Assembly (NCBI GenBank): GCA_030426545.1
Contig: JAUHYL010000011.1
Location: 1 to 64,000, forward strand
DNA length: 64,000 bases
DNA from: Gammaproteobacteria bacterium
Lineage (GTDB): Bacteria; Pseudomonadota; Gammaproteobacteria; Pseudomonadales; Halieaceae
Direction: 5' to 3'
The stretch's first letter is position 1. Each line of letters opens with the position of its first letter. This document shows, in pieces, positions 27,553 to 38,972 of the stretch. Position numbers and translations under genes: made by a program. The notes beneath the pieces were generated by a model. The model made no database searches and was not told the origin of the DNA. It saw only the letters and a list, made by a program, of their open reading frames with translations.

Positions 27553-28821
27553 ATGAATCTTACTGATCTGAAGACCAAATCTACCCAGGAACTCATCGAT
27601 ATCGCGAAAGATATGGGCCTGGACAACATGGCCCGTTCGCGAAAGCAGGACATCATTTTTGCGGTGCTGAAAAGGCACGCGAAAAGCGGGGAGGACATTT
27701 ACGGCGATGGTGTGCTCGAAATCCTGCAGGATGGATTTGGCTTTCTGCGCTCCTCCGACAGCTCTTATCTCGCCGGGCCGGATGACATCTATGTCTCGCC
27801 CAGCCAGATAAGGCGCTTCAACCTACGTACCGGCGACACCATTGCCGGTAAAATTCGCCCCCCCAAGGATTCCGAGCGCTATTTCGCATTGCTGAAGGTG
27901 GACGAGGTTAACTTCAGCAAACCTGAGCAATCCAAAAGCAAAATCCTGTTTGAAAACCTCACGCCGCTGTTCCCTGACGAACGCCTCACACTGGAGCAGG
28001 GCAACGGCAGCACCGAGGATCTCACAGGCCGCATCATCGACCTGGTCTCACCCATCGGTAAAGGCCAGCGTGGCCTGCTGGTGGCGCCGCCCAAGGCCGG
28101 TAAAACCATCATGATGCAGAATATCGCCCAGGCGATCATCACCAATAATCCCGAGTGCTACATCATCGTGCTGCTCATCGATGAGCGCCCGGAAGAGGTG
28201 ACTGAGATGCAGCGCTCGGTCGGCATACGCGGCGCGGAAGTCGTTGCCTCTACCTTTGATGAACCACCGGCACGACATGTGCAGGTGGCCGACATGGTGA
28301 TCGAAAAGGCCAAGCGACTTGTAGAGCACAAACGCGACGTTGTCATCCTGCTCGACTCCATCACCCGCCTTGCGCGCGCCTACAACACGGTAATCCCCAG
28401 TTCCGGCAAGGTCCTGACCGGTGGTGTGGACGCCCATGCCCTTGAACGCCCGAAACGTTTTTTTGGCGCTGCGCGTAATATCGAGGAAGGCGGCAGCTTG
28501 TCCATTATTGCGACCGCGCTGATTGATACCGGCTCGAAGATGGATGAAGTTATTTATGAAGAGTTCAAAGGTACCGGCAACCTCGAACTACACCTGGACC
28601 GCAAGGTCGCGGAAAAGCGTGTGTACCCGGCCATCAATATCCGCCGCTCAGGTACGCGCCGCGAGGAATTGCTGACCAAGGAAGATGAGCTGCAACGCAT
28701 GTGGATTCTGCGCAAACTGCTGCACGGCATGGAAGACTTGCCGGCCATTGAATTCCTGACCGACAAGTTGAAGGAAACGAAGACCAACGAAGAGTTCTTC
28801 AAATCCATGAAGCGAAAGTGA
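27553..28821 (+). CDS. rho: Transcription termination factor Rho
   Basis: 422 residues (E. coli Rho is 419). The N-terminal Rho_N helical region (1-45) is followed by the cold-shock RNA-binding fold ([14 protein letters not shown]). The Walker A motif APPKAGKT (178-185) and [17 protein letters not shown] follow, with R-loop and Q-loop segments. The ATG lacks a strong Shine-Dalgarno site, which is in line with a regulated leader. A hairpin AGCGATTG/CAATCGCT follows the stop (28821-28846). Confidence 0.97.
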   Translation: MNLTDLKTKSTQELIDIAKDMGLDNMARSRKQDIIFAVLKRHAKSGEDIYGDGVLEILQDGFGFLRSSDSSYLAGPDDIYVSPSQIRRFNLRTGDTIAGKIRPPKDSERYFALLKVDEVNFSKPEQSKSKILFENLTPLFPDERLTLEQGNGSTEDLTGRIIDLVSPIGKGQRGLLVAPPKAGKTIMMQNIAQAIITNNPECYIIVLLIDERPEEVTEMQRSVGIRGAEVVASTFDEPPARHVQVADMVIEKAKRLVEHKRDVVILLDSITRLARAYNTVIPSSGKVLTGGVDAHALERPKRFFGAARNIEEGGSLSIIATALIDTGSKMDEVIYEEFKGTGNLELHLDRKVAEKRVYPAINIRRSGTRREELLTKEDELQRMWILRKLLHGMEDLPAIEFLTDKLKETKTNEEFFKSMKRK

Positions 28822-28884
28822 GCGATTGACCTGACGACCAATCGCTATCCCTCGGCCCGGCACAAACCCAGGCCAACACTTATC

Positions 28885-29448
28885 TCACGTCAGCGGCGGA
28901 ATTCGCAGCGACTGTCCCGGGTAAATCTTATCCGGATCCTTTAACATCGGCTGGTTCGCCTCAAATATCAGCGGGTACTTCCCCGCGTCACCGTAATGCG
29001 CCTTGGCAATTGCACCCAGCGTGTCGCCGGATTGCACCGTGTAAAACGTCGATGCCTGCGCCGCAGGTGCTGGCTCAGCCGGAGCCGCAGCGGCGGGTGT
29101 ACTTGATTCAGCAGCAGGTGCGGGCGCTTCCGCGGCTGCTGGCGCCGGTGCCGGCGCTGGCTCATCCACCTCTATCTGGCAGTCCACACTGCCAATACCG
29201 TGCTGATTACCCGCGCATAGGACAATTTTCTCCATCGCCTCCTGGGTGGGCGCCCTGCCCTTCAGTGTGGCAATCTCGCCTTTGACATTCACCGCGATCT
29301 GCTCGCCGTCGATGGGTAATGCGGCGATCTTTTCCCGGATGGCCTTGGTGCGCAATTCGTCGAGCCTGTCCTGCGAGATCTCTACCGTTTTGGTCAGCTC
29401 ATCTTCCGGCTTATCGCCTCCACCGGTCACAAAATCGAAAAACCCCAT
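28885..29448 (-). CDS. kbp: BON-LysM protein Kbp (YgaU-like)
   Basis: 187 residues. MGFFDFVTGGGDKPE opens the chain, a BON domain spans about 45-100, an Ala/Pro-rich linker about 101-130, and a LysM domain (YTVQSGDTLGAIAKAHYG) about 136-187. This is the architecture of Kbp/YgaU, a potassium-binding protein of E. coli. The ATG at 29448 has GGAGGAG 6 bases upstream. The linker is longer than in E. coli. Divergent from ubiD. Confidence 0.9.
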   Translation of the reverse strand: MGFFDFVTGGGDKPEDELTKTVEISQDRLDELRTKAIREKIAALPIDGEQIAVNVKGEIATLKGRAPTQEAMEKIVLCAGNQHGIGSVDCQIEVDEPAPAPAPAAAEAPAPAAESSTPAAAAPAEPAPAAQASTFYTVQSGDTLGAIAKAHYGDAGKYPLIFEANQPMLKDPDKIYPGQSLRIPPLT

Positions 29449-29615
29449 GTTCTCCTCCTTAAGATTGGTCAGGTAAGCGGAGCGCCCAGCGCGGACCGCC
29501 AACGCGCTACACTATAGCGAAGTTTCTCCCCGCCGGCAGTGCCCCATCTGCACCGGCCGTACTTGCGCGCTTATCGGGCTGCGCGTAAGGTCTTGCCAAG
29601 CAATCAGGGCAGACT

Positions 29616-31112
29616 ATGTCGAAAAACAGCTACAGTGATCTACGCGCATTCATCGCCATGCTCGAGCAGCGGGGCGAACTGGTACGTATCCAGACCGAGG
29701 TCGATCCGCACCTTGAAATGACGGAAATCGCCGATCGCACCCTGCGCCGGGGCGGCCCCGCTCTGTTGTTTGAAAACCCGAAGGGCAGCTCTGTGCCGGT
29801 ACTGGCCAACCTGTTCGGCACGGAGCACCGTGTGGCCCTGGGCATGGGCGCCGACTCCATCAGTTCGCTGCGAGAAATCGGTGAATTGCTCGCCTACCTG
29901 CGGCAACCCGATCCGCCAAAGGGCATGCGTGAATTGTGGGACAAGGCGCCCGTCCTGAAGCAGGTTCTGCACATGGGCCCGAAGGTGGTACGCCGGGCGC
30001 CCTGCCAGCAGAACATTGTGCAGGGTGAGGCGGTAGACCTCACCCAACTACCTATTCAAACCTGCTGGCCCGGGGACGCCGCCCCACTGATCACCTGGCC
30101 GCTGGTGGTTACGCGCGGGCCCAACAAGGAGCGACAGAATCTCGGCATCTACCGTATGCAGTTGCTGGGTAAAAACAAACTCATCATGCGCTGGTTATCC
30201 CACCGCGGTGGCGCGCTGGACTATCGCGAGTGGCTGCTCGCACACCCGGGCGAGCGCTATCCGGTGGCGGTTGCGCTGGGGGCCGACCCGGCCACCACGC
30301 TGGGTGCCGTTACCCCGGTGCCCGACACCCTCTCCGAGTACGCCTTCGCGGGCCTGTTGCGCGGCAGCAAAACGGAGGTGGCAGATTGTGTGACCGAACT
30401 GTGTCGCGCGCATTCCCTGCAGGTTCCCGCGAGTGCCGAATATGTGCTGGAAGGCTACCTGGAGCCGGGAGAAGTGGCAGACGAAGGCCCGTTTGGCGAT
30501 CACACGGGGTACTACAACGAAGTGGAACAGTTCCCCGTGTTTACCGTGGATACCATCACCCACCGCGATTCCCCGATCTATCACAGCACCTACACTGGCA
30601 GGCCGCCGGACGAGCCGGCGGTGCTGGGGGTGGCACTGAACGAGGTATTCGTGCCGATACTGCAAAAGCAGTTCCCGGAAATTGTTGACTTCTACCTGCC
30701 CCCGGAGGGCTGCTCCTATCGCCTGGCGGTGGTGACGCTGCGCAAGGAATACCCCGGCCACGCCAAGCGTGTCATGCTGGGCGTGTGGTCTTTCCTGCGC
30801 CAGTTCATGTATACCAAATTTGTGATTGTCACCGACGACGATGTGAACGCACGCGACTGGAACGACGTCATCTGGGCAATGACCACACGCATGGATCCGC
30901 GGCGAGACTGCGTGTTTATCGATAACACACCCATTGATTACCTGGATTTCGCGTCACCGGTTTCCGGTCTCGGTTCCAAGGTCGGTTTCGACGCCACCAG
31001 CAAGTGGCCGGGAGAAACCACACGCGAGTGGGGCCGCCCTATCGCGATGGATGCAGCAGTGAAACAGCGTGTGGATGAACTCTGGGCAGAGCTGGGTATC
31101 GACAGCGTGTAG
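29616..31112 (+). CDS. ubiD: 4-hydroxy-3-polyprenylbenzoate decarboxylase UbiD
   Basis: 498 residues, the expected UbiD length. Segments include [20 protein letters not shown] (prenylated-FMN pocket), [12 protein letters not shown] with the catalytic acid region, and [13 protein letters not shown]. UbiD decarboxylates the ubiquinone precursor using prenylated FMN made by UbiX, which is not in this window. It sits downstream of rho, as in Pseudomonas. Confidence 0.95.
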   Translation: MSKNSYSDLRAFIAMLEQRGELVRIQTEVDPHLEMTEIADRTLRRGGPALLFENPKGSSVPVLANLFGTEHRVALGMGADSISSLREIGELLAYLRQPDPPKGMRELWDKAPVLKQVLHMGPKVVRRAPCQQNIVQGEAVDLTQLPIQTCWPGDAAPLITWPLVVTRGPNKERQNLGIYRMQLLGKNKLIMRWLSHRGGALDYREWLLAHPGERYPVAVALGADPATTLGAVTPVPDTLSEYAFAGLLRGSKTEVADCVTELCRAHSLQVPASAEYVLEGYLEPGEVADEGPFGDHTGYYNEVEQFPVFTVDTITHRDSPIYHSTYTGRPPDEPAVLGVALNEVFVPILQKQFPEIVDFYLPPEGCSYRLAVVTLRKEYPGHAKRVMLGVWSFLRQFMYTKFVIVTDDDVNARDWNDVIWAMTTRMDPRRDCVFIDNTPIDYLDFASPVSGLGSKVGFDATSKWPGETTREWGRPIAMDAAVKQRVDELWAELGIDSV

Positions 31113-31192
31113 CGGCTTTAGTCACTCTCTGGCAGTGCAACGTTGCGCCACCCGGTCACGCTGGACGAACGCAGGGCAGGCATCCGGGCGCC

Positions 31193-32437
31193 CTAACTGT
31201 GCTCGCGCTCCAGCAACAACGTGCCTGAAACTACTTTGTCCGGCATGGGAAGCTCCGGCAGTTCGGCCACGCTGACCGCCAGACCCTCGCGGTAATAGGC
31301 CGCCGCCACCTTGGGTTCGCCCAGGCCCAGCAGCAGTCTTCCCAGTTCCGCGCAGACCTCCGGCGTAGGCTCTACCCGATAGCTGCTCTCAAAATAATCG
31401 CGCGCCTTGCCCCAGAGGTTCTCACGCAGGCACAGCCGCCCCAGACAGAGCAACAATTGCGCATCCTGCGGGTGATCTGGCAACCAGCGCTCCGCTCGCC
31501 GCAAGCGCGCAGTGGATTCAGGACCATCGAGCAGACCGAACTGGCGCACCAACTCCGGGTCCCACTGTTTTTTCAGCGCGCGAACAATCGACTTTTCCGC
31601 CGCAGCCTGTTCACCAAGAACAACCTGGGCCCGGATATACAGGCGCAGCGTTTCGAGATCCTGTTTAAGCGCCGGTGGCACCGTTTGCCAGGCCGCTTCC
31701 AGCTCTTCCGAATTACTGGCGATGCGCAGTCGCGCATGGTGGACACGCTGTTCCAACACGGCTGCTTCTGCTTCTGTTAGCTGCGTGTGTTTGCGCAGGT
31801 CGGGTAACAGGTCGAGCAGGCCGTCCCAATCCTCCAGCCCTTCGTAAACCTTCTGCAATAACAGCAATACGCGCGGATGCCTGGCCGCACCACCGCGCTC
31901 GTTCTGCAGCAGCGACAGTGCTTCGCGGTACTGGCCGGCCTGCACCCTGCCCTCGGCGCGAACAATGGCGACGGCAGTGGCGGCGTCTGGCTCGGCGTCT
32001 TCGGCGCGCTGCAGCAATTCCGCCACGCTGTCGCGATCACCGAGTTGATCGCTGGTGCGGGCCGCCAGCAAGTAATTGGCGAAAGGGGAGTCACTCTTTT
32101 CTGCACCGCGCAGAAGCTGGCGTCGGGCGCGCGTGAGGTTGCCCTCGGTGTAGCTGATCAGCCCGCGCGTGCTGGCGCGCTGCGCCTGGCTGCTGCGGCG
32201 ATTGTCCAACCAGCTGAAGAAAGTGCGCTGCCCGCTGATCAGGCGATACACCAGACGCAGCAGGTAAAAGAACAACAGAAAGACGGCTGCCAATAACACC
32301 AGGCCCACCCAGAGGCTGGTTTCCAGCGTGTACTTTCCGTGAGAAATTAATACGTAGCCCGGATCGGTTTCTATCAGGGCGACTACACCCACGCCCAGCA
32401 ATAGCGCTACCAGGGATACTGCGAACAGTGTGCGCAT
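31193..32437 (-). CDS. hemY: HemY protein, membrane-anchored TPR
   Basis: 414 residues. Two N-terminal membrane segments (about 4-22 and 40-65) are followed by the HemY_N motif RTFFSWLDNRRSSQAQRASTRG and tetratricopeptide repeats to the end. The role is linked to late heme synthesis by its position in hemCDXY; biochemical function is unclear. It starts 3 bases after hemX ends and closes the algZ-algR-hemCDXY string. Confidence 0.92.
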   Translation of the reverse strand: MRTLFAVSLVALLLGVGVVALIETDPGYVLISHGKYTLETSLWVGLVLLAAVFLLFFYLLRLVYRLISGQRTFFSWLDNRRSSQAQRASTRGLISYTEGNLTRARRQLLRGAEKSDSPFANYLLAARTSDQLGDRDSVAELLQRAEDAEPDAATAVAIVRAEGRVQAGQYREALSLLQNERGGAARHPRVLLLLQKVYEGLEDWDGLLDLLPDLRKHTQLTEAEAAVLEQRVHHARLRIASNSEELEAAWQTVPPALKQDLETLRLYIRAQVVLGEQAAAEKSIVRALKKQWDPELVRQFGLLDGPESTARLRRAERWLPDHPQDAQLLLCLGRLCLRENLWGKARDYFESSYRVEPTPEVCAELGRLLLGLGEPKVAAAYYREGLAVSVAELPELPMPDKVVSGTLLLEREHS

Positions 32438-32440
32438 GAC

Positions 32441-33655
32441 CTACTCCCCGCCCTCGGAGCCCTGCTCCGCCCGCAGCTTCATAGCCGCATCCAGGGCCAA
32501 CAACGACCGCGCGACATCGGGTACCTCTACCGCGATCTGCGTGGACGCGAGTTGATCAATCTCGGCACTCATCGCGTCAGCACCGGACTCGTCGGAATCG
32601 CGGAACTGCGCCACCCATTGTGCGGCGCGCTGCAGGCTTTCCCTGTACAGCGTCTGGTTACCCGATAGCAGCGCCACCTGTGCCTGTTCCAGCAACATGC
32701 GCAGATTCTGTCGCACCAGCCCTTCCCACTGTGGATCCATCAACGCCTGCATGGGCACGTCGCGACGCCGGATAACAATGTATTCCGACAGTTTGTGCAA
32801 CGCAGCCTGGTAGCCCTGCTCCAGGCGACCACGCCAGTCGTCTGCCGGAGCGGGCCTCATGGCCTCTTCGCGCTCTGGCAGTTCAAAAATCACCAGCCTG
32901 TCGGCCTGCTCAACCAGCGCGGCCAGCCGCAGGTAAATACCTTCTGTATCAATGGTCGGCACCGCGCGCACGGCGGCCATATCTGCGGCAACAGCACCGC
33001 GCACGTTATGCAGTCGCGCATCGCCTATCTCGCGCAGTACGCTGTCTGCACTGGACAACAGTGCCCGCGCGGCAACCGTATCGCCCGCCATAATCAATCG
33101 CTGATTGGCCAGGCGCAGCAAATACTCCACTTCCGCCAGCAACCAGTCATCGCGATCACTGGCGCTGAAGCGCGACAGTTCCTTGCGCTGTGTCGCCAGT
33201 TCGCCTTCAACAGCGGCCAGGGCATCAGCCAGGGCGCGACTCTCGTTTTGCACGCTGGATTGCAATGTTGCAAGGCCCGAGTTGATCTCGCGCTGCAGAC
33301 CACTTTGCAGGTCTTCCAACTCGCCTCGGTCTCGAGCAAGGCCCGATGCCGCGCTGGCTTCAAGGCCCGCTACGCGCTGCACCAGGGCATCTTTCTCCTG
33401 TTGCAATTGTGGCAGCAACCAGGCCGCGCCACCGCCAAGTCCAAGCGCAACCAGCAGCGCCAGCCAGCCAATGGCAGAGGATGATTTTCGCGGCGCCGGC
33501 GGTGCCGGTTCAGACTGCACTTCTGCGGGCTCCGGCTGAGATTGCGCCTGTTCCGCCTCTGTGGCTTTTTCCATTCCTTGTGCTTCCTTATTCTCCTGCT
33601 GGCCGTCCTGCCGGTCCTCGGGTATGTCGCTCTGTTTGTCTTCCCGGTCGCTCAC
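32441..33655 (-). CDS. hemX: HemX family protein
   Basis: 404 residues. A Gln/Glu/Pro-rich cytoplasmic head, one membrane segment (about 58-80), a long coiled coil (about 80-160) and the conserved HemX region (DDWLLAEVEYLLRLANQRLIM). The family was once annotated as uroporphyrinogen methyltransferase, but this protein lacks a SAM-binding domain. The likely start is the GTG at 33655 with GGAG upstream; the frame stays open for 17 codons more. Confidence 0.88.
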   Translation of the reverse strand: MSDREDKQSDIPEDRQDGQQENKEAQGMEKATEAEQAQSQPEPAEVQSEPAPPAPRKSSSAIGWLALLVALGLGGGAAWLLPQLQQEKDALVQRVAGLEASAASGLARDRGELEDLQSGLQREINSGLATLQSSVQNESRALADALAAVEGELATQRKELSRFSASDRDDWLLAEVEYLLRLANQRLIMAGDTVAARALLSSADSVLREIGDARLHNVRGAVAADMAAVRAVPTIDTEGIYLRLAALVEQADRLVIFELPEREEAMRPAPADDWRGRLEQGYQAALHKLSEYIVIRRRDVPMQALMDPQWEGLVRQNLRMLLEQAQVALLSGNQTLYRESLQRAAQWVAQFRDSDESGADAMSAEIDQLASTQIAVEVPDVARSLLALDAAMKLRAEQGSEGGE

Positions 33656-33715
33656 TTTTGTCGTTCTCCAATACTGCTGCCCCTGTCCAACCAGGGGCAT
33701 GCACAAGAGCCTGTC

Positions 33716-34507
33716 TCAGGTGCGAGAGACAGCTGGCGGCACACACTCTTCCAGCGCACGTATCATTGCGTCGTCGGAGGCGTTTTTTGCAATGCAGATG
33801 TTACGAAACCCCATCTCCTGCGCCATCCGGGCAACCCGGTCAGAGGGGACTACCATGTACGTCGCACCTACGGTAGTGCTTTCCGCAGGCCTAAGCAACT
33901 GCGTGAAATTCTGCAGACCTTCGCCGCTGCTGATGAGCACTGCGGCGGGCTGCCAGCGCTGCAGTCTGGCGGCCAGTTCGCCCGCGGCCAACTGCGGGCA
34001 CTCGCGACGATAGCAGGCCAGCTCGTCTACCTGCGCACCGCGCTCCGTGAACGCTTTCAACAGGGCGCCGCGACCGCCTTCACCTTTTACAATCAGGATA
34101 CGATGTTTATCCAGCTGTTGCAGCGCAGGCAGGGCCAACAAGCCTTCGCTGGTCATTTCTTCACCCGGGACAAGAGCGCGGATACCCCGTGCAGACAACA
34201 ACCGCGCGGTTGCATCGCCGATGGCGTACCAGTGCAGGCCGGTCGGCCACTGCGGCCAGCTGGATTGCAGGCAGTCCAGGCCAAAGCGCGCAGCGTTTGC
34301 GCTGATAAATACCACGTGGTGATACTGGTCGAGGTCGCGCACCAGGCAACGCTGCGCGGACGTCAGCTCCTGCGCCGCGTGAAGTTCCAGCATTGGCTGT
34401 GTATGGGTACTGTATCCGCGGGCTCGCAACAGGGTGCAAAGGCCGTCGCTGGCAGGCCCCGCGGGGCGCGTCACCAGAACATCGGGGGCACTGGAATTAG
34501 CGGCCAT
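33716..34507 (-). CDS. hemD: Uroporphyrinogen-III synthase
   Basis: 263 residues with the two-lobe HemD fold: [10 protein letters not shown] at the N-terminus, [12 protein letters not shown], the linker back to [11 protein letters not shown], and [17 protein letters not shown] near the end. It closes and inverts hydroxymethylbilane. The ATG at 34507 overlaps the hemC stop by 11 bases, so the pair is translationally coupled. Confidence 0.92.
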   Translation of the reverse strand: MAANSSAPDVLVTRPAGPASDGLCTLLRARGYSTHTQPMLELHAAQELTSAQRCLVRDLDQYHHVVFISANAARFGLDCLQSSWPQWPTGLHWYAIGDATARLLSARGIRALVPGEEMTSEGLLALPALQQLDKHRILIVKGEGGRGALLKAFTERGAQVDELACYRRECPQLAAGELAARLQRWQPAAVLISSGEGLQNFTQLLRPAESTTVGATYMVVPSDRVARMAQEMGFRNICIAKNASDDAMIRALEECVPPAVSRT

Positions 34508-35444
34508 AGACCTCCGCCAGTATGTCGCCTGCACCCTGGGCCAGCAGGTCTTCTGCCACCTTGACACCCAGCGCTGCCGCATCCGACGCCGGCGCCCTGC
34601 CCTCGGCGCGCAGCATCAGTGACCCATCGGGCTTGCCCACCAGGCCGCGCAGCCAGAGTTCGTCGCTTTCCGCGCTGCCATCGCCCGAGGTAAATTCGGC
34701 AAAGCCGGCAATGGGTACCTGGCAACCCCCCTGCAGACGGGTGTTCATTGCACGCTCCGCCTGGACACGGTACGTGGTGGGCGCGTGATGCAAGGTGCGA
34801 AGTAGCGCCAGCGTATCGGTGTCGTTGTCGCGCAGCTCAATGCCGACGGCGCCCTGGCCACCGGCAGGCAGCGAATCGGTAAAGGCCAGGCGTTCGCGAA
34901 TACGCTGGGCAAACCCCAGCCGAATAAGCCCGGCGCTGGCCAGGATCACCGCGTCGTATTCGCCATCGTCCAACTTGCGCAGCCGCGTGTTGACGTTACC
35001 GCGCAGAAAACGCACCTCCAGATCCGGACGACGCTCGCGCAACTGGCATTCGCGCCGCATGCTGGAGGTGCCCACCACGCCACCTGCCGGCAACTCTGCC
35101 AGACAGCTGAATCGATTGCTCACGAACGCATCCGAGGGGTCTTCGCGTTCACAGATAACCCCGAGGGCAAGCCCCTGCGGAAACTCCATCGGTACATCCT
35201 TCATGGAGTGCACGGCTATATCGGCGCGACCTTCCAGTAGCGCGGTTTCCAGTTCCTTGACGAACAGCCCCTTGCCCCCGACCTTGGCCAGCGGGACATC
35301 GAGTATCTTGTCGCCGCGTGAGGTCATGCCCAACAAATCCACCTGCAGGCCCGGATGGGCAGCCTGCAGCGCCGCGCGCACAGTTTCTGCCTGCCACAGG
35401 GCAAGCGCGCTTTCGCGCGTGGCGATGGTGAGAGTTTTTGACAT
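34497..35444 (-). CDS. hemC: Porphobilinogen deaminase (hydroxymethylbilane synthase)
   Basis: 315 residues. The dipyrromethane cofactor cysteine is C241 in [11 protein letters not shown]. The Arg-rich active-site segments [16 protein letters not shown] and [16 protein letters not shown] are intact, as is HSMKDVP. It joins four porphobilinogens. It is 137 bases downstream of algR on the same strand, as in P. aeruginosa. Confidence 0.96.
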   Translation of the reverse strand: MSKTLTIATRESALALWQAETVRAALQAAHPGLQVDLLGMTSRGDKILDVPLAKVGGKGLFVKELETALLEGRADIAVHSMKDVPMEFPQGLALGVICEREDPSDAFVSNRFSCLAELPAGGVVGTSSMRRECQLRERRPDLEVRFLRGNVNTRLRKLDDGEYDAVILASAGLIRLGFAQRIRERLAFTDSLPAGGQGAVGIELRDNDTDTLALLRTLHHAPTTYRVQAERAMNTRLQGGCQVPIAGFAEFTSGDGSAESDELWLRGLVGKPDGSLMLRAEGRAPASDAAALGVKVAEDLLAQGAGDILAEVYGR

Positions 35445-35581
35445 GCGGACGGTCCTGTTTCGCAGGCGTAATGATACCAGCGCTACCGGACGACAGCGAC
35501 AGCGAGAGAACCGGCCTGCGGCGCAGAGAGGTCGCCGCGAAACAAGCCGCGTCAAGCTGCCAACCCGTGAAACCGGCAGAC

Positions 35582-36310
35582 CTAGCGTTGTTTCAAGCGA
35601 TCCTTGGCCGCCTTGAGATGACGACGGCTCACCTGGGGACTGAGCGCCACGCCTTCCAGTTCCACCACCCAACCCTCAGCCGAACGGGACAGTCGCCTTA
35701 CATGTTGCAACGAAACGAGGGCGTTGCGATGCACGCGCAAAAAGGTGGCCTCCAGCTCCGCTTCCAATTCCTTGAGGCTGTCGGGGATGACCAGGCTGTT
35801 TTCGGGACTGTAGGCAGTCACGTACTTGTCTTCGGCGATGAAGCAGCGAATGGAATCCAGCGACAGGGAGTCCACACCGCGATGGGACGGACTGGTAATG
35901 TGAGTGCGCGCCCCGGATTCCGGCCCGGCGCGCAGGCTGGCAAGTTGCACACGGTTTACGCGGCCGGCGTTCTCCAGCGCCCGCGCCAGTTCCGCCTCGC
36001 GCACCGGCTTGAGCAGGTACGCAACCACCTGGTGCTGCAGGGCTTCCAGGGCGTGATCATCATAAGCGGTGCAGAATATGACGGCAGGTGGATTGGGTAA
36101 ATCGTCCAGTTGCGCCGCTACTTCAATACCATCCATGCCGGGCATGCGTATGTCGAGCAGCACCACGTCCGGGGATTCCTCGCTGACGGCCTGCAGAGCC
36201 TGCATGCCGTCCTCGGATTCCAGGCATCGAACATCCGGCGCCATGCGCGACAACAATCGGCGCAGGCGATCCCTTGCCAGCGCCTCGTCATCGACCACCA
36301 GCACCTTCAC
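35582..36310 (-). CDS. algR: LytTR response regulator AlgR
   Basis: 242 residues. The receiver domain has DD (7-8), phospho-acceptor D53 in [12 protein letters not shown]81 region and K103 in LLKPVREAE. The LytTR DNA-binding domain (about 140-240) includes [19 protein letters not shown]. AlgR controls alginate, type IV pilus and virulence genes in Pseudomonas. The GTG start overlaps the algZ stop by four bases (GTGA). Confidence 0.92.
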   Translation of the reverse strand: MKVLVVDDEALARDRLRRLLSRMAPDVRCLESEDGMQALQAVSEESPDVVLLDIRMPGMDGIEVAAQLDDLPNPPAVIFCTAYDDHALEALQHQVVAYLLKPVREAELARALENAGRVNRVQLASLRAGPESGARTHITSPSHRGVDSLSLDSIRCFIAEDKYVTAYSPENSLVIPDSLKELEAELEATFLRVHRNALVSLQHVRRLSRSAEGWVVELEGVALSPQVSRRHLKAAKDRLKQR

Positions 36311-37359
36311 GCCGCGCCCTCCCGGGGATAACTGAGCTCTACGCGAAATACGCCCTCTCCTGGGACCAGGCGCAGCTTGCCCGCGCCACGATACAGCGCA
36401 TCCAGCCGATCCCCGATATTGGTCAGTGCGATATTGTGCCCGGAAGAAGGGGCCGGCTGGGCGGGCACCGGGTTTTCAACGCTGGCGACAACCTCACTCC
36501 CGGTCAACTGCACCGACACGCGTACCGTTCCGCCTGCCGGCATGCGCGACACACCGTGATAGACGGCATTCTCAACCAGGGGCTGTAGCAGCAGACTGGG
36601 CATGGGATGCTGCCGTGCCTGCGCGTCGATCTGCCAGTCCACGGCGAGCCTGTCCCCCAGGCGCAACTTCTCGATGCCAAGGTAGAGCTCACACAAACGC
36701 AGCTCATCGGCAACCGTGGTGTTGCCGCGCTCATCGCGCAGGCTGTTGCGAAACAGTTCCGACAGATCTTCCACCGCGCGTTCCGCCGCCTCGGGGCGCG
36801 ACATGATGAGACTGGCAATACTGTTGAGCGTATTAAAGAGAAAGTGTGGCCGAATACGATCGCGCAGTGAATTTAGTCGCGCCTGCAGTTCCAGTTGCTC
36901 CTGCAGCCTGAGCTGCTCCTGCAAATAAAAGTAGCGCAGCGCAATGCCAGCGACCACAACCGCCACCAGCACATTGCGCAGGATTTGCCAGCCCGAGGAG
37001 GACTGCTCAAGGTAGGGCGATGGCAGCATGACGAAGAAAAACGAACTGCCCAATGTCACCAGCGCCACGATCAGCAGGCAGGCCGCCACGGCCAGCTGCA
37101 GTTTCATGTGGCTCAGGGGTACGCGCAACCGGCACAGTATCGCCGCGCTGAGCAGCACGATCCACTGCACGGTTAACGAACCCGCGGCCAGCAGATTCCA
37201 GTCGAAACGCGGCAGGGAAGTTGCGGCCAGCACGTGAACTACCACGAGCAACTCGCCAAGCAGAATCATCAGGAAGACGGAACGCGGGGTACAAAGATCC
37301 GGCAGGAAGAACTCCAGAGGTTCTTCACCACTAGCCTTGCGCTGCCCCACAGCCCCCAT
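36307..37359 (-). CDS. algZ: LytS-type sensor histidine kinase AlgZ/FimS
   Basis: 350 residues. Four membrane segments (about 28-148), a short coiled coil, then the His_kinase domain with H172 in [16 protein letters not shown] and an ATPase region ([25 protein letters not shown]). AlgZ lacks some canonical kinase motifs in Pseudomonas; here the N-box [11 protein letters not shown] is clear. The ATG at 37359 gives the family start. It is divergent from argH, as in Pseudomonas. Confidence 0.9.
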   Translation of the reverse strand: MGAVGQRKASGEEPLEFFLPDLCTPRSVFLMILLGELLVVVHVLAATSLPRFDWNLLAAGSLTVQWIVLLSAAILCRLRVPLSHMKLQLAVAACLLIVALVTLGSSFFFVMLPSPYLEQSSSGWQILRNVLVAVVVAGIALRYFYLQEQLRLQEQLELQARLNSLRDRIRPHFLFNTLNSIASLIMSRPEAAERAVEDLSELFRNSLRDERGNTTVADELRLCELYLGIEKLRLGDRLAVDWQIDAQARQHPMPSLLLQPLVENAVYHGVSRMPAGGTVRVSVQLTGSEVVASVENPVPAQPAPSSGHNIALTNIGDRLDALYRGAGKLRLVPGEGVFRVELSYPREGAA

Positions 37360-37534
37360 AAATACGCCCCGCCCGGTCGATGCTGATATACTTGCACCCT
37401 TGCCAGGGTGGAGCAAGACCAAACAATTACACCGCCTCGCCGGGATGCGCACAATCCTGATGCGCTGCCCGGTGTACGCAGAAAACTGCGGTTCCAGACC
37501 TTCAACGCAACCGCAACAACCGGGACCAACAGGT

Positions 37535-38932
37535 ATGAGCAAAGAGCAGGACACCAGCAAGCTGTGGGGCGGACGCTTCAGCGAAGCCACCGATGCCTTC
37601 GTGCAACGCTTTACCGCCTCGGTGAGCTTCGACAGACGCATGGCAACGGAAGACATCGCCGGCTCCCTGGCCCACGCCCAAATGCTGCACACGGTAGGCA
37701 TACTCGATGCTGCGGAGCTTGCCGATATCGAGAAGGGCCTCGCGCAGATCCAGCAGGAAATTGACGACGACAGCTTCGCGTGGTCCATCGAGCTGGAAGA
37801 TGTTCACATGAACATTGAATCCCGGTTGACCGCACTGATCGGCGCCACGGGCAAGAAGCTGCACACCGGCCGTTCACGCAACGACCAGGTAGCGACCGAT
37901 ATCCGCCTCTACCTGCGCAAATCCATCGACATCATTGCCGCAGAGCTCACCCGGCTGCAGCGCGGTGTCATCGAACTCGCGCAGGACAACAACGAGACCA
38001 TCATGCCCGGTTTCACTCACCTGCAAACGGCGCAGCCGGTGGTATTCGGCCATCACCTGCTGGCCTGGAATGAAATGCTTGAGCGCGACTACGGCAGACT
38101 GATGGACTGTCGCGCGCGTATGAACCAGTCGCCACTCGGTGCGGCGGCGCTGGCCGGCACTACCTACCCGATTGATCGCGAGCAGACAGCGGCTGCGCTG
38201 GGCTTCGACAAACCGACGGAAAACTCCCTGGACTCGGTTTCTGATCGCGACTTTGCCATCGAGTTCTGCGCCTTTGCTGCACAGCTGATGACGCACCTGT
38301 CGCGCATCTCCGAAGAGTTGATCCTGTGGACATCGGCACAATTCAACTTCATCGTGCTGCCGGACCGCTTCTGCACCGGCTCTTCCATCATGCCGCAAAA
38401 GAAAAATCCCGATGTACCCGAACTGGTGCGCGGCAAGGTGGCGCGGGTGAATGGCCACCTCGTGGCGCTGCTGACACTGATGAAGAGCCAGCCGCTGGCC
38501 TACAACAAGGACAACCAGGAAGACAAGGAACCGCTGTTCGACACCATCGACACGGTGTTCGATTCGCTGCGTGCCTTTGCCGACATGATCCCGGCCATAC
38601 AGCCCAATACCGCTGTCATGCGTGAGGCGGCACTGCGCGGTTTTTCCACCGCGACGGATCTGGCGGACTACCTGGTCGGTCGCGGCCTGGCCTTTCGCGA
38701 CGCGCACGAAGTGGTGGGCAAGGCGGTCGCGCACGGCGTGGAGAGCGGCAAGGATCTTGCGGAAATGACGCTTGAAACGCTACAGGCGTTCTGCCCACAG
38801 ATTGAAGCCGATGTGTTCGACGTGCTGACGCTGTCGGGTTCCGTGGCAGCGCGCAATCACCTCGGCGGCACCGCGCCACAGCAGGTCAGCGCGGCAGCCG
38901 GGCGCGCCGCTGCACGACTGGACGCGCGCTGA
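37535..38932 (+). CDS. argH: Argininosuccinate lyase
   Basis: 465 residues. The signature [12 protein letters not shown] (fumarase/aspartase superfamily loop with the catalytic Ser) is intact, as are [14 protein letters not shown] and TVGFTHLQ-like [12 protein letters not shown]. It cleaves argininosuccinate into arginine and fumarate. The ATG at 37535 starts [15 protein letters not shown]. The 175-base gap to algZ must hold both divergent promoters. Confidence 0.96.
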   Translation: MSKEQDTSKLWGGRFSEATDAFVQRFTASVSFDRRMATEDIAGSLAHAQMLHTVGILDAAELADIEKGLAQIQQEIDDDSFAWSIELEDVHMNIESRLTALIGATGKKLHTGRSRNDQVATDIRLYLRKSIDIIAAELTRLQRGVIELAQDNNETIMPGFTHLQTAQPVVFGHHLLAWNEMLERDYGRLMDCRARMNQSPLGAAALAGTTYPIDREQTAAALGFDKPTENSLDSVSDRDFAIEFCAFAAQLMTHLSRISEELILWTSAQFNFIVLPDRFCTGSSIMPQKKNPDVPELVRGKVARVNGHLVALLTLMKSQPLAYNKDNQEDKEPLFDTIDTVFDSLRAFADMIPAIQPNTAVMREAALRGFSTATDLADYLVGRGLAFRDAHEVVGKAVAHGVESGKDLAEMTLETLQAFCPQIEADVFDVLTLSGSVAARNHLGGTAPQQVSAAAGRAAARLDAR

Positions 38933-38972
38933 CCGCCAGTCAGCGGGCAATGCTGCGGGCAAAAAAACGCGC

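Noticed and set aside
30195-30761. Minus-strand frame inside ubiD
   Set aside because: Shadow of a well-supported gene; no recognisable domain and no ribosome site.
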